DNA from: Ignavibacteriota bacterium
Lineage (GTDB): Bacteria > Bacteroidota > Ignavibacteria > Tepidaquicellales > OLB5
Length of the DNA: 57,713 bases
Assembly (NCBI GenBank): GCA_003820375.1
Contig: RPQH01000019.1
Location: forward strand, 1 to 57,713
Direction: 5' to 3'
In this document: one piece after another, positions 36,565 to 44,383 of the stretch
Layout: each line of letters starts with the position of its first letter
Numbering within the stretch: the stretch's first letter is position 1
Made by a program: the position numbers and the translations under genes
Notes under the pieces: model-generated
What the model was told of the DNA's origin: nothing
The model's database searches: none
Seen by the model: the letters and a program-made list of their open reading frames with translations, nothing else

Positions 36565-37826
36565 TGAAGGCCGTAATCATTTCTATCGGCGATGAACTCG
36601 TTATAGGACAGGTTATTAATACTAATGCTTCTTTTCTTAGCAAATCTTTATTTTCTATAGGCGTCTCTGTTGACAGGGTAGTGACTGTTCCCGATGATGA
36701 ATCCACAATTATTAAAGAAATCCATTCTGCATTTAAAACATCTGATGTCGTTGTTGTAACAGGCGGATTAGGTCCCACACATGACGATATTACAATCCAT
36801 TGCTTAGCTAAGTTTTTCAAAAGCAGGCTTGTACTTAATCATGATGTATTAAGAAACGTTAAATCATTATACCGGCGCAGAAAAATTAAAATGCCTGAAA
36901 CAAATATACGCCAGGCAATGCTTCCTGAAGCCGCAGAGATATTGAGGAATAAGGTTGGTACTGCTCCCGGTCTGCTTTTGAGAAAAAACGGGAAAATACT
37001 TGTTTCAATGCCGGGGGTACCGCATGAAATGGTTTACATCACTAACAAACATCTCCTGCCTTTATTAAAAAAAGAAGTTAAATCCGGAAGAACTTTAAAA
37101 GAAAAAACACTTCATACTATCGGTATTTCCGAATCAATGCTTTCTAAACGCATAGGGAATATTGATGATATTATTAAATCCACAAAGAAAGCTGTTGTTA
37201 AGCTTGCATTCCTTCCTGCGAATTTTGAAGTACGGCTCAGAGTAACCGTTGATGCAGTTAATCCAAAAACAGCGGATAGGGAATTGAAGCTGGCTGTAAA
37301 AAAACTAATCAGCAGAGCTGGCAGATTTATTTATTCATATTCCGAAGAACAGCTTGAAGAAGTTACAGGAAAGCTTCTCCGTGAAAGAAAATTAAAATTA
37401 TCTGCTGCAGAATCATGCACGGGCGGATTAGTTTCATCAAAGATTACAAATGTTTCAGGCAGCTCAGAGTATTTTCTTGATGGAATTATTACTTATACAA
37501 ATGAAGCAAAAATTAAATTCCTCGGAGTAAGAAAAGATACATTGAAGAAATACGGGGCTGTAAGTGAACAAACTGCAATGGAAATGGCAGAAGGAGCACG
37601 AAAATCACTTGGTGCCGATATTGGCATATCCACAACCGGCATTGCAGGACCAACCGGTGCAACTAAAACAAAACCTGTCGGGCTTGTGTGGATAGGGTAT
37701 TCCGATAAAGACATCACTTTTGCAAAAGAATTTATCTTCACCAAAGACCGCCTGCGAAATAAAGAAGTAATGGCAAAAATGGCACTTGAAGTTTTGAGAA
37801 GAAAGCTGTTGGCAATGAGCAATTAG
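36564..37826 (+). CDS. cinA: CinA-like protein (nicotinamide-nucleotide amidase)
   Basis: A 420-residue two-domain protein. The N-terminal molybdopterin-binding/COG1058 domain has SIGDELVIGQVINTN (5-19), TGGLGPTHDD (65-74) and SMPGVPHEM (about 149). The C-terminal amidase domain has AESCTGGL (about 282-289), GGLVSSKITNVSGSSEYF and STTGIAGPTGATKTKPVGLVWIG. CinA enzymes of this type recycle NMN and ADP-ribose compounds. The last residues (Ala-Met-Ser-Asn and the stop) appear to be encoded by the first units of the tandem array that follows, so the original C-terminus may have been trimmed or extended. Confidence 0.94.
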   Translation: MKAVIISIGDELVIGQVINTNASFLSKSLFSIGVSVDRVVTVPDDESTIIKEIHSAFKTSDVVVVTGGLGPTHDDITIHCLAKFFKSRLVLNHDVLRNVKSLYRRRKIKMPETNIRQAMLPEAAEILRNKVGTAPGLLLRKNGKILVSMPGVPHEMVYITNKHLLPLLKKEVKSGRTLKEKTLHTIGISESMLSKRIGNIDDIIKSTKKAVVKLAFLPANFEVRLRVTVDAVNPKTADRELKLAVKKLISRAGRFIYSYSEEQLEEVTGKLLRERKLKLSAAESCTGGLVSSKITNVSGSSEYFLDGIITYTNEAKIKFLGVRKDTLKKYGAVSEQTAMEMAEGARKSLGADIGISTTGIAGPTGATKTKPVGLVWIGYSDKDITFAKEFIFTKDRLRNKEVMAKMALEVLRRKLLAMSN

Positions 37827-38567
37827 CAATGAACAATGAGCAATTAGCAATGAACAAATAGCAATACATATTAAGCGTGAGGTAATGACCAATGAGCAAT
37901 GAACAATGAGCAATGAACAATGAGCAATGCTTAATAAGCTTGAGGCAATGAGCAATTTACAATATCAATGAGAAATGAATAGTTATATATGAATTAATAA
38001 TTTTCAATTAAACCAATTATTAACTTTATTTAAATAAAATGAAAGATAATATTATAATTGACAAAAGCTATAACTTTGCTGTTCATGCTCTCAAAACTGT
38101 AAAATTTCTTGATAGGTCTATTGAGAACTATGTTCTTGTAAAGCAACTTGTAAGAGCCGCTACTTCAATTGGGGCAAATGCAGAAGAAGCTCAAGGTGGT
38201 CATACTAAAAAAGATTTTTATTATAAGTTAAATATTTCCTTCAAGGAAGCTAAAGAGACTAAATATTGGTTAAGATTAATAAAGGACACCCAAGCAAAGA
38301 TGCCATCACAGGAAAAAGATTTTAATGATTTAATGAATGAAGCAGATGAAATATGCAAAATTTTATATTCAATTTTAAAAACAAATACTGAAAAATAGCA
38401 GTATATTTAAATTAATGGTTTTCGAAATAAATAAATTGAATCGTCAATGGTTCATTATTAAGTATTAATTGTCAATTGCTCAATGATAATTGCTCATTGT
38501 TCATTGCTAATTGTCAATTGCTCAATGATAATTGCTCATTGTTCATTGCTAATTGTTAATTGCTAAT
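37811..38567. mobile_element. IVS-like element: four-helix-bundle gene between inverted GCAAT arrays
   Basis: The left array (37811-37960) repeats AGCAATGAACAATG words; the right array (38471-38567) repeats the complement. A perfect inverted 23-base match links 37823-37845 with 38488-38510 and again with 38530-38552. Enclosed is the S23-type gene at 38039-38398. The left array begins inside the last codons of cinA and the right array stops just before the start of the next gene. A transcript across it would form a long stem with the gene in the loop, the layout of 23S rRNA intervening sequences. Confidence 0.65.
38039..38398 (+). CDS. Four-helix-bundle protein (S23/23S rRNA intervening-sequence family)
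   Basis: A 119-residue all-helical protein with the family motifs LVKQLVRAATSIGANAEEAQGG (about 33-54) and the SFKEAKETKYWLRL stretch (about 67-80). Related proteins are encoded in intervening sequences of 23S rRNA genes of Leptospira and Coxiella, and similar folds act as accessory proteins in retroelements; most are of unknown role. Here the gene stands alone between cinA and an ABC ATPase gene, bounded on both sides by inverted tandem arrays. I see no ribosomal RNA or reverse transcriptase in the window. Confidence 0.9.
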   Translation: MKDNIIIDKSYNFAVHALKTVKFLDRSIENYVLVKQLVRAATSIGANAEEAQGGHTKKDFYYKLNISFKEAKETKYWLRLIKDTQAKMPSQEKDFNDLMNEADEICKILYSILKTNTEK

Positions 38568-38569
38568 TT

Positions 38570-39334
38570 ATGATTGAAATAAGAAATCTCACAAAGAGTT
38601 TTGGCACTAAGCAGGTGCTTAGGGGCGTAAATCTTACTATTGATAGAGGCAGAACTACCGTTATTATAGGAAGCAGCGGATGCGGTAAATCCGTTTTGCT
38701 TAAGCATATTATCGGCTTACTGAAACCCGACAGCGGTGAAGTTTTAATAGACGGTCAGGATGTTACAAAAATGAATGAAAAAGAAATTTACCAAATCAGG
38801 AACAGGTTTGGCTTTCTTTTTCAAAGTGCGGCGTTGTTCGATTCAATGACAGTTGCCGAAAACATAGGGCTTGGACTTGTAGAAAATAATGACCTGCCGC
38901 AAGCTGAAATTGACAGGATAGTTACAGAAAAGCTTGGTTTGGTTGATCTTAAAGGAATAGAAAATCTTAAGCCATCAGAGCTGTCGGGCGGCATGAAAAA
39001 AAGAGTCGGGCTTGCACGTGCTCTTGCATGTAATCCTGAATTTATTTTATATGATGAACCCACCACAGGACTTGACCCCATTACAAGTGATTCTATTGAC
39101 AGCTTAATAGATTCGATTGCTCAAAATGAAAAACTGCAGGTAACCTCAATTGTAGTTACACACGATATTTTCAGTGTGTATGAAGTTGCTGACAGGGTTG
39201 CAATGATGTTTGAAGGCATTATCCACTGGGAAGGCACACCGTCAGAACTGCAAACAACCGATGACAGGATAGTACGGGACTTTTTGGAAAGAGCTGATAT
39301 GCAGAAGCATGTTGCAAGAAGCAGAAAGGGTTAA
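38570..39334 (+). CDS. ABC transporter ATP-binding protein, MlaF-like
   Basis: A 254-residue ATPase. Walker A is GSSGCGKS (about 34-41), the signature SELSGGMKKRVGLARAL is near 137-153, Walker B is FILYDEPTTGLDP near 160 and the switch His is in VVTHD. The LSGGMKKRVGLARA variant and overall length are characteristic of MlaF/Ttg2A, the ATPase of retrograde phospholipid transport to maintain the outer membrane. No permease (mlaE) or MCE-domain gene is next to it, so partners must lie elsewhere. Its start follows directly after a tandem array and another array begins at its stop codon. Confidence 0.88.
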   Translation: MIEIRNLTKSFGTKQVLRGVNLTIDRGRTTVIIGSSGCGKSVLLKHIIGLLKPDSGEVLIDGQDVTKMNEKEIYQIRNRFGFLFQSAALFDSMTVAENIGLGLVENNDLPQAEIDRIVTEKLGLVDLKGIENLKPSELSGGMKKRVGLARALACNPEFILYDEPTTGLDPITSDSIDSLIDSIAQNEKLQVTSIVVTHDIFSVYEVADRVAMMFEGIIHWEGTPSELQTTDDRIVRDFLERADMQKHVARSRKG

Positions 39335-39693
39335 TAGAGTTGAGAGTTTAAGAGTTGTGAGTTCAAGAGTCGTGAGTTCAGGAGTCGTGAGTTCTAGAGT
39401 TGTGAGTTCAGGAGTTGTGAATCATTAGGTAGTATCAGGCTTACTTAAAAAACACGAAAACTGGAATTATTTAAGTTCAAATTATCAAATTAAATGAAGT
39501 ATCTACATATATTTTCTACATATGATCTGATGTAAGCTCCGGTTTAATAAGTAGATTTCCAATACATCAAAATTTACCGGTACATTCAAACTCATAACTC
39601 TTGAATTCCCGACTCTTGAACTCCCAACTCTTGAACTCCCAACTCTTCGACTCCCGACTCTTGAACTCCCAACTCTTGAACTCCCAACTCTAT
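39335..39693. repeat. Facing GAGTT arrays and GTATCAGG element after the MlaF-like gene
   Basis: The left array (39335-39421) of GAGTTGTGAGTTCAG-like 15-base units begins right at the stop codon. The right array (39588-39693) holds the complementary AACTCTTGAACTCCC units. Between them, 39428-39540 is an element with ends AGTATCAGGC and ATCTGATGT, related to the one at 24761-24863. No gene is present. Confidence 0.7.
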
Positions 39694-39727
39694 AAACTAT
39701 TTCCCTGTATTTTACCAAAAAAGTTAC

Positions 39728-39735
39728 TATTTTTG
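39728..39735 (+). promoter_or_regulatory. Possible TAnnTTTG promoter element for menA
   Basis: TATTTTTG lies 40 bases before the menA start, matching the -7 element of this phylum. The -33 partner is not clear. Confidence 0.3.
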
Positions 39736-39775
39736 TTCTTTATTATTGAAAAATTAACAAAAAACAATAAGTTTT

Positions 39776-40696
39776 ATGGCAAACGAAACTCAAAAATCTA
39801 AATTACAGATATGGATACAAGGAACCAGGCCATTTTCGTTCACTGCATCCATGATTCCCTGCGTTGTTGGAGCGATGCTTGCCCTTTTATTCAGCACGGG
39901 ACCTGCATTGTGGTACCTGCTTCCTTTTATTATGCTATCTTCGCTGCTGCTGCATGCAGCTACAAATCTTATAGGGGACTATTACGATTTTATAAAAGGC
40001 GTAGATACAAAAGACAGCTTCGGCGGTTCACGGGTTATAACCGATGGATTATTGGAGCCGAAACAAGTTTTCAAAGGCGGTATAATACTTTTCGCAGCTG
40101 CATTCCTGCTTGGCTTGCCTATAATTTTTGCCAGAGGTGAAATTATCCTTTACCTCGGTATTGCCGGTATATTAGGCGGATTCTTTTATTCCGGCTGGCC
40201 AATAGGATACAAATATTATGCTCTCGGAAATATTTTTGTTTTTGCACTCATGGGTCCCTTTATGGTGGTTGGTACATATTATGCTTTAACCGGCACTTAT
40301 AATCCTTCAGTACTTTACACATCGTTGCCAATTGGGTGTTTGGTAGCGGGAATTCTTCAGGCAAATAACCTGCGTGATATTAAGCATGACAGGGATGCAA
40401 AAATTAAAACCCTGGCAGGTGTTATGGGAAGTGCTTATGCTAAAGCAGAATATTTAACATTAATTATCGGAGCATACATAATTGTAGTTGGACTTGTTGT
40501 GTTTAACGTACTTTCGCCCTGGGCATTACTTGTATTTTTAAGTTTGCCCCCGGCAATAAAAAACATGACTGCTATAAGGGGTGTGCAGGTTGATAATTCA
40601 GCAAAAATTGCAATGCTTGATGTACAAACCGCACAACTGCATTTGATGTTTGGATTGTTATTGTCAATATCGATATTGATATCAAAATTTGTGTAG
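39776..40696 (+). CDS. menA: 1,4-dihydroxy-2-naphthoate polyprenyltransferase
   Basis: A 306-residue UbiA-superfamily membrane enzyme that attaches the isoprenoid tail in menaquinone synthesis. The first Asp-rich motif NLIGDYYDFIKGVD is at about 64-77 and the second, NNLRDIKHDRDAKIKTLA, lies near 196-213; both bind the prenyl diphosphate through magnesium. About eight to nine hydrophobic segments. MenA-type motifs (RPFSFTASMIPCVVGA, FGGSRVITDGLL) support menaquinone over other UbiA substrates. No other men genes are adjacent. A strong terminator follows. Confidence 0.88.
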   Translation: MANETQKSKLQIWIQGTRPFSFTASMIPCVVGAMLALLFSTGPALWYLLPFIMLSSLLLHAATNLIGDYYDFIKGVDTKDSFGGSRVITDGLLEPKQVFKGGIILFAAAFLLGLPIIFARGEIILYLGIAGILGGFFYSGWPIGYKYYALGNIFVFALMGPFMVVGTYYALTGTYNPSVLYTSLPIGCLVAGILQANNLRDIKHDRDAKIKTLAGVMGSAYAKAEYLTLIIGAYIIVVGLVVFNVLSPWALLVFLSLPPAIKNMTAIRGVQVDNSAKIAMLDVQTAQLHLMFGLLLSISILISKFV

Positions 40697-40705
40697 AGGT
40701 TATAA

Positions 40706-40725
40706 TACCCGCGAAAGCGGGTATC
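40706..40725. repeat. Short REP-like palindrome
   Basis: ATACCCGC and GCGGGTAT form a stem with a GAAA tetraloop 10 bases after the menA stop codon. Related to the ATTCCCGC palindromes at 40856 and 41273. Confidence 0.6.
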
Positions 40726-40751
40726 TCTTCAATCAACCGAAAATTTTTATT

Positions 40752-40789
40752 AAACCCGTTATCATTATCAAAATGATAACGGGTTTTTT
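40752..40789 (+). terminator. Terminator of menA
   Basis: A perfect 15-base-pair stem (AAACCCGTTATCATT, 40752-40766, with its complement at 40772-40786) has a 5-base loop and a T run to 40789. It lies 56 bases past the menA stop. Confidence 0.92.
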
Positions 40790-40812
40790 ATTAACTTGTC
40801 TATCCGCCTACC

Positions 40813-41297
40813 ATGTCATTCCCCTGAACATATGTCATTCCCCTGAACATATGTCATTCCCGCGAAGGCGGGAATCCACTTGTATTAGTAATTCACCTTA
40901 GCAATTCATAAATCAATTTGTTACGAAAAAAAAATACAGGTAATTTCAGCTCCTGTCCTCACCCCCCGACCCCCTCTCCTATGATAAGCGGTAGGAGAGG
41001 GGGAGTTCTTTTTACTTTTAAGATTTTATTATTACTCAAGTTCTTTAAACTATAGTCTCCCCCTCTCCTCTCATGTATCATAGGAGAGGGGGTCGGGGGG
41101 TGAGGACAGGAGCTGAAATTATAAATAAAAACTAAAATCTTACCCTATGATTACACTTTTGCGTAAGGTGTATTAGTAAGTATGAATCATATCATCAGAA
41201 ATATTTTTTAACCAAGGATAATTTGCAGCACAATATTCCAATTGGAAAAATTGTTCGTATCATTATTTATGGATTCCCGCCTTCGCGGGAATGACAT
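40813..41297. mobile_element. Palindromic MITE-like element, copy D, nested in a REP-type inverted repeat
   Basis: Copy D is 40892-41170, between perfect 9-base direct repeats TATTAGTAA (40883-40891 and 41171-41179). Its ends are TTCACCTTAGCAA and TTGCGTAAGGTG, and the interior arms (TTTCAGCTCCTGTCC, TCACCCCCCGACCCCCTC) are of the copy C type. Outside it, the palindromic word ATTCCCGCGAAGGCGGGAAT (about 40856-40875) and its inverse (about 41273-41292) form a 28-base perfect inverted repeat around the element. ATGTCATTCCCCTGAAC repeats lie just before. No gene occurs between 40697 and 41322. Confidence 0.78.
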
Positions 41298-41322
41298 GCG
41301 TTCGCGGGGATGCTTTATTGGG

Positions 41323-42075
41323 CTATTTCCTGAAAATCTTCGAAAACAAGCTTGCTTTTTCTTTTATGGGTTTTAATTCTATTTTGCTAAGATTCACCTT
41401 ATGCCATTGTTTATTATACTGCACAAGGGCTTTCACGAAATCACCATCTTTGAACTTATTCAGGTTATCAAAAATGTAATTCATGTTGATTCCCTTTGTT
41501 CTGTCGATTGATGTATTCCCCCTCAGCAGCTCATTAATAAAATTTGTAACGGGAATTATGTGGTTATATTGTTTAGCATCTTCATAAAGCCATATGGAGT
41601 GATTTACTTTTGAAAGCACAAGCAGCATTTCATTTTTCTTTTCTGCAATATTGACCGTTCTTAGTTCGTCGCCCGTAAATGGTGATTTATCACCGGGTTT
41701 CCATGTTGAATATGTCCAGCCGCCGGTAACTTTACTGTCTTCGCTTACATTATCACCTGCTATAATATTGATTGAAAACTCTATTTGTTCATCAAATTCC
41801 TCGTGGAGTGTCACCTGTACTTTAGCATCTTCATATACAATCTGCCCGCTTGCAAACACAGGAAGTGATGAATAAGACAGGTCGGGTACGTCGCCAATTT
41901 TACCTAATATATAATTCCCTTCGCCTAATCTCCCCTGCCCAATAACGTATAATGATTTTATTCTTATACGGTATTTATTATAAACATCAATGTTTTCCGG
42001 CAGCAGGAAATTTAACTGCTCAATTTCCAATGCAGTCAATTTTCGCGGGAATTCCGCTTGTCCGTTCAGGTTCAT
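41323..42075 (-). CDS. Conserved-looking protein coupled to kdsC, function unknown
   Basis: A 250-residue soluble protein with no signal peptide or membrane segment. It has a mixed strand pattern (YRIRIKSLYVIGQGRLGEGNYILGKIGDVPDL, VQVTLHEEFDEQIEFSINIIAGD), a central WTYSTWKPGD motif near 122-131 and a lysine-rich C-terminus. I do not recognise the family; it is not LptC, which often neighbours kdsC, since there is no N-terminal anchor. Its start codon overlaps the kdsC stop codon by one base (TAATG), so the two are made together. Confidence 0.78.
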   Translation of the reverse strand: MNLNGQAEFPRKLTALEIEQLNFLLPENIDVYNKYRIRIKSLYVIGQGRLGEGNYILGKIGDVPDLSYSSLPVFASGQIVYEDAKVQVTLHEEFDEQIEFSINIIAGDNVSEDSKVTGGWTYSTWKPGDKSPFTGDELRTVNIAEKKNEMLLVLSKVNHSIWLYEDAKQYNHIIPVTNFINELLRGNTSIDRTKGINMNYIFDNLNKFKDGDFVKALVQYNKQWHKVNLSKIELKPIKEKASLFSKIFRK

Positions 42076-42578
42076 TATATTAAATTTCTCTTTCGTAAAA
42101 TAAGGTCGATTATTTCTCTCACAGCTCCTTTACCGCCCTCTTTGATTGCAACATAATCAACAGCTTCCTTCACCTCATCCACTGCATTAGCCGGTGCACA
42201 ACTGAACATAACTTCATTCAGCAGCGGCAGGTCAAATATTTCATCACCGATATAACAAAAATTATCACGTTCCAGGCCGAATTTTTTCATAATTTCATTA
42301 TATGCAGCTACTTTATCACCGCAATCCTGGTATAATATATCAATTTTCAGCTTCCTTGCCCTGTGTTCATTTGCCTTAGCACTTCTTCCGGAAATTATTG
42401 CGAATTTCAATCCATGCCTGTGCCCGCGCTCTATGCCGTATCCATCGTAAACACTGAATACTTTTATTATCTCTTCACCATCGGATGAATATAAAACCGT
42501 ACCGTCTGTCAGCACGCCATCCATATCCATCAGAACAAATTTTATTTTTGAAAAATCGATATTGTCTAAGTTATTCAT
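42075..42578 (-). CDS. kdsC: 3-deoxy-D-manno-octulosonate 8-phosphate phosphatase
   Basis: A 167-residue HAD-family phosphatase lacking a cap domain, which removes phosphate from KDO 8-phosphate for lipopolysaccharide inner-core synthesis. Motif I is MDMDGVLTDG (Asp18, Asp20), motif II is ISGRSAKANE, and motifs III/IV are the Lys near DCGDK and CYIGDEIFDLPLL. Size and motifs fit KdsC. It is first in a pair with an unknown gene. Other KDO genes are not in the window. Confidence 0.92.
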   Translation of the reverse strand: MNNLDNIDFSKIKFVLMDMDGVLTDGTVLYSSDGEEIIKVFSVYDGYGIERGHRHGLKFAIISGRSAKANEHRARKLKIDILYQDCGDKVAAYNEIMKKFGLERDNFCYIGDEIFDLPLLNEVMFSCAPANAVDEVKEAVDYVAIKEGGKGAVREIIDLILRKRNLI

Positions 42579-42646
42579 TCAAATTAGATTAAAATATTTA
42601 GTTAAGTAAAAATCATATCTGCCCAAAACGTTTAAGTAAAAATCAA

Positions 42647-43471
42647 TTAATCCCATGTATTACGGAATTCTTTTAAGCTGTTTATAACCTGTGAAACTAT
42701 ATCTTCAGGCATTGTAAAATATTTTACAATGCATTCAATTAATTCCTCTTTTGAATGCAGCTCTTTTAATACAGTTTTGTTTTCAGAAGATTCTTTAAAA
42801 GAATAATTGTTTATTGTAATGGTTTTATTATTAAAAAATTTTACCAAAAGCAGTGAATTCATAAAAAGAGCATCGTCACCAAATGAGCCCGCAATAATTT
42901 CACTGAATTCCGAAATATCTCTTGCTTTATGTTTTGCAGTATAACCATGTTTCAATTGCCCATTTTTATACAATTCCATCCTTGGATTTCCGTTTTCATC
43001 TTTTGGTTTCAATATATATTTATCAACTCCGTGATTAATGACATAATCAACATTCAAATCGCAAGGCATCGGTTTCAGAAATGGTGCTGCGTTACCGGCA
43101 TCGATTAAGTATTCCTTACCATCCAGATTTAAGATAATAACAAGATGAACATCAGGACTGCTCATATCTGCCCCGCAAATTTTTACTTCGTACCCCAGAT
43201 ATTGAAGCAGGAGGTACAGGTAATAATTGTTTGCATAGCATGTTCCGCCAAAATTATATTTCTCTATACCCTCCAGGTAGAGCTTTATGTCAGGGAAAAA
43301 TTCGTAGCCGGATTTTTGTTTATAATATATTTTGGAAATATTTTCAAACGGGACTCTCAACATATATTTATAAACAATCTCACATAAAGCATTATAATCA
43401 GGTTTTACCCGGTGAAGCTCAAATATATTAAGGAATTCTCCGGCTGTGTCAGAGTGTAATTTTTTAATCAT
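42647..43471 (-). CDS. Arylamine N-acetyltransferase family protein
   Basis: A 274-residue cytosolic enzyme of the NAT family, which transfers acyl groups from CoA to amines. The catalytic triad is visible: Cys78 (NFGGTCYAN, the RGGxC-type site with Phe for Arg), His109 (SPDVHLVI) and Asp124 (YLIDAGNAAP). I use the ATG at 43471, which overlaps the end of nth by 8 bases; longer versions starting upstream would run through nth. Substrate unknown. It is the second gene of the nth pair. Confidence 0.87.
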   Translation of the reverse strand: MIKKLHSDTAGEFLNIFELHRVKPDYNALCEIVYKYMLRVPFENISKIYYKQKSGYEFFPDIKLYLEGIEKYNFGGTCYANNYYLYLLLQYLGYEVKICGADMSSPDVHLVIILNLDGKEYLIDAGNAAPFLKPMPCDLNVDYVINHGVDKYILKPKDENGNPRMELYKNGQLKHGYTAKHKARDISEFSEIIAGSFGDDALFMNSLLLVKFFNNKTITINNYSFKESSENKTVLKELHSKEELIECIVKYFTMPEDIVSQVINSLKEFRNTWD

Positions 43472-44120
43472 TTTTATTTGCATTATAATAAAAACAAAGC
43501 TTATTAACACAACATTCTTCACACAGCGGTTTTTTTGCTTTGCAGATCTGTCTTCCATGCTCACCAATTAAATGCGAGTATTTTGTTTGCAAGTTTTCAG
43601 GTATTAATGCTTTCAATTCCATTTCAATGGCTTCCGGTTTATCGTTTTCTGCAAGTCCGAGCCGCTGAGAAACCCTGTTTAAATGCGTATCAGTCATAAT
43701 CGCCGGCTGCCCGAAACAATTTCCAAGCACAACATTGGCACTTTTCCTGCCTACACCTGCAAGAGTTGTAAGCTCTTCCATTGTCCCGGGTACTTTCCCG
43801 CCAAAATCATCAACCAATGTTTTGCAGCATGCTTGAACGCTTTTTGTTTTATTCCTGTAGAAATTTATTGAGCTTAATTCTTTTTCAAGAACCTCCGATT
43901 TTACGTTTACGAAATCATCCGGTGATTTATATTTTTTATATAATTCATCCATAACCACATTAACTCTTTCGTCAGTACATTGTGCCGCAAGCATTGTTGA
44001 TATTAAAAGCTGGAAAGGATTTTCATAATTCAGATGGCACTTTGCATCCGGATATTCTGAATTAAGAATATCGAATATTTTCAATGCTCGTTTTTTCTTT
44101 TGGGCTGTTGTTTCATTCAT
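43464..44120 (-). CDS. nth: Endonuclease III
   Basis: A 218-residue DNA glycosylase/AP lyase for oxidised pyrimidines. The helix-hairpin-helix motif LAGVGRKSANVVL includes the catalytic Lys126, and Asp144 is in MTDTHLNRV. Four Cys for the iron-sulphur cluster are spaced C-x6-C-x2-C-x5-C in the last 30 residues. Length is normal. The N-acetyltransferase gene starts before its stop codon, so both are likely on one transcript. Confidence 0.95.
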   Translation of the reverse strand: MNETTAQKKKRALKIFDILNSEYPDAKCHLNYENPFQLLISTMLAAQCTDERVNVVMDELYKKYKSPDDFVNVKSEVLEKELSSINFYRNKTKSVQACCKTLVDDFGGKVPGTMEELTTLAGVGRKSANVVLGNCFGQPAIMTDTHLNRVSQRLGLAENDKPEAIEMELKALIPENLQTKYSHLIGEHGRQICKAKKPLCEECCVNKLCFYYNANKND

Positions 44121-44291
44121 AATGCAAAAATAAGGATTGAACAGAACAGATATGATACAAAAATATTTTCAGGAAATTTAGTTATTGCTGCGATAATTTG
44201 TTGATATTGAAAAGCTTAAAATTTCTGTTTATATTTAAGTTGGTAAAAAGGATAAGCCGATAAGGTAATAGGTTCATTAATTACCGGAATC

Positions 44292-44343
44292 TTTCCTTTC
44301 CTTTCCTTACCTTTCCTTTCCTTTCCTTTCCTTTCCTTTCCTA
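44292..44343. repeat. TTTCC microsatellite upstream of a lipoprotein gene
   Basis: About ten 5-base units TTTCC, with one variant (TTACC), end about 40 bases before the ATG at 44384. Five-base units change phase if copied within a coding region; here they lie in a probable promoter or leader region, where the number of units would alter spacing. Confidence 0.8.
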
Positions 44344-44383
44344 TTCTGTATAATTATCAATTATTATATGAAAGGAATAAATC

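Noticed and set aside
43472..43567. Longer N-acetyltransferase start
   Set aside because: It would overlap nth by about 100 bases and add residues with no resemblance to the family.
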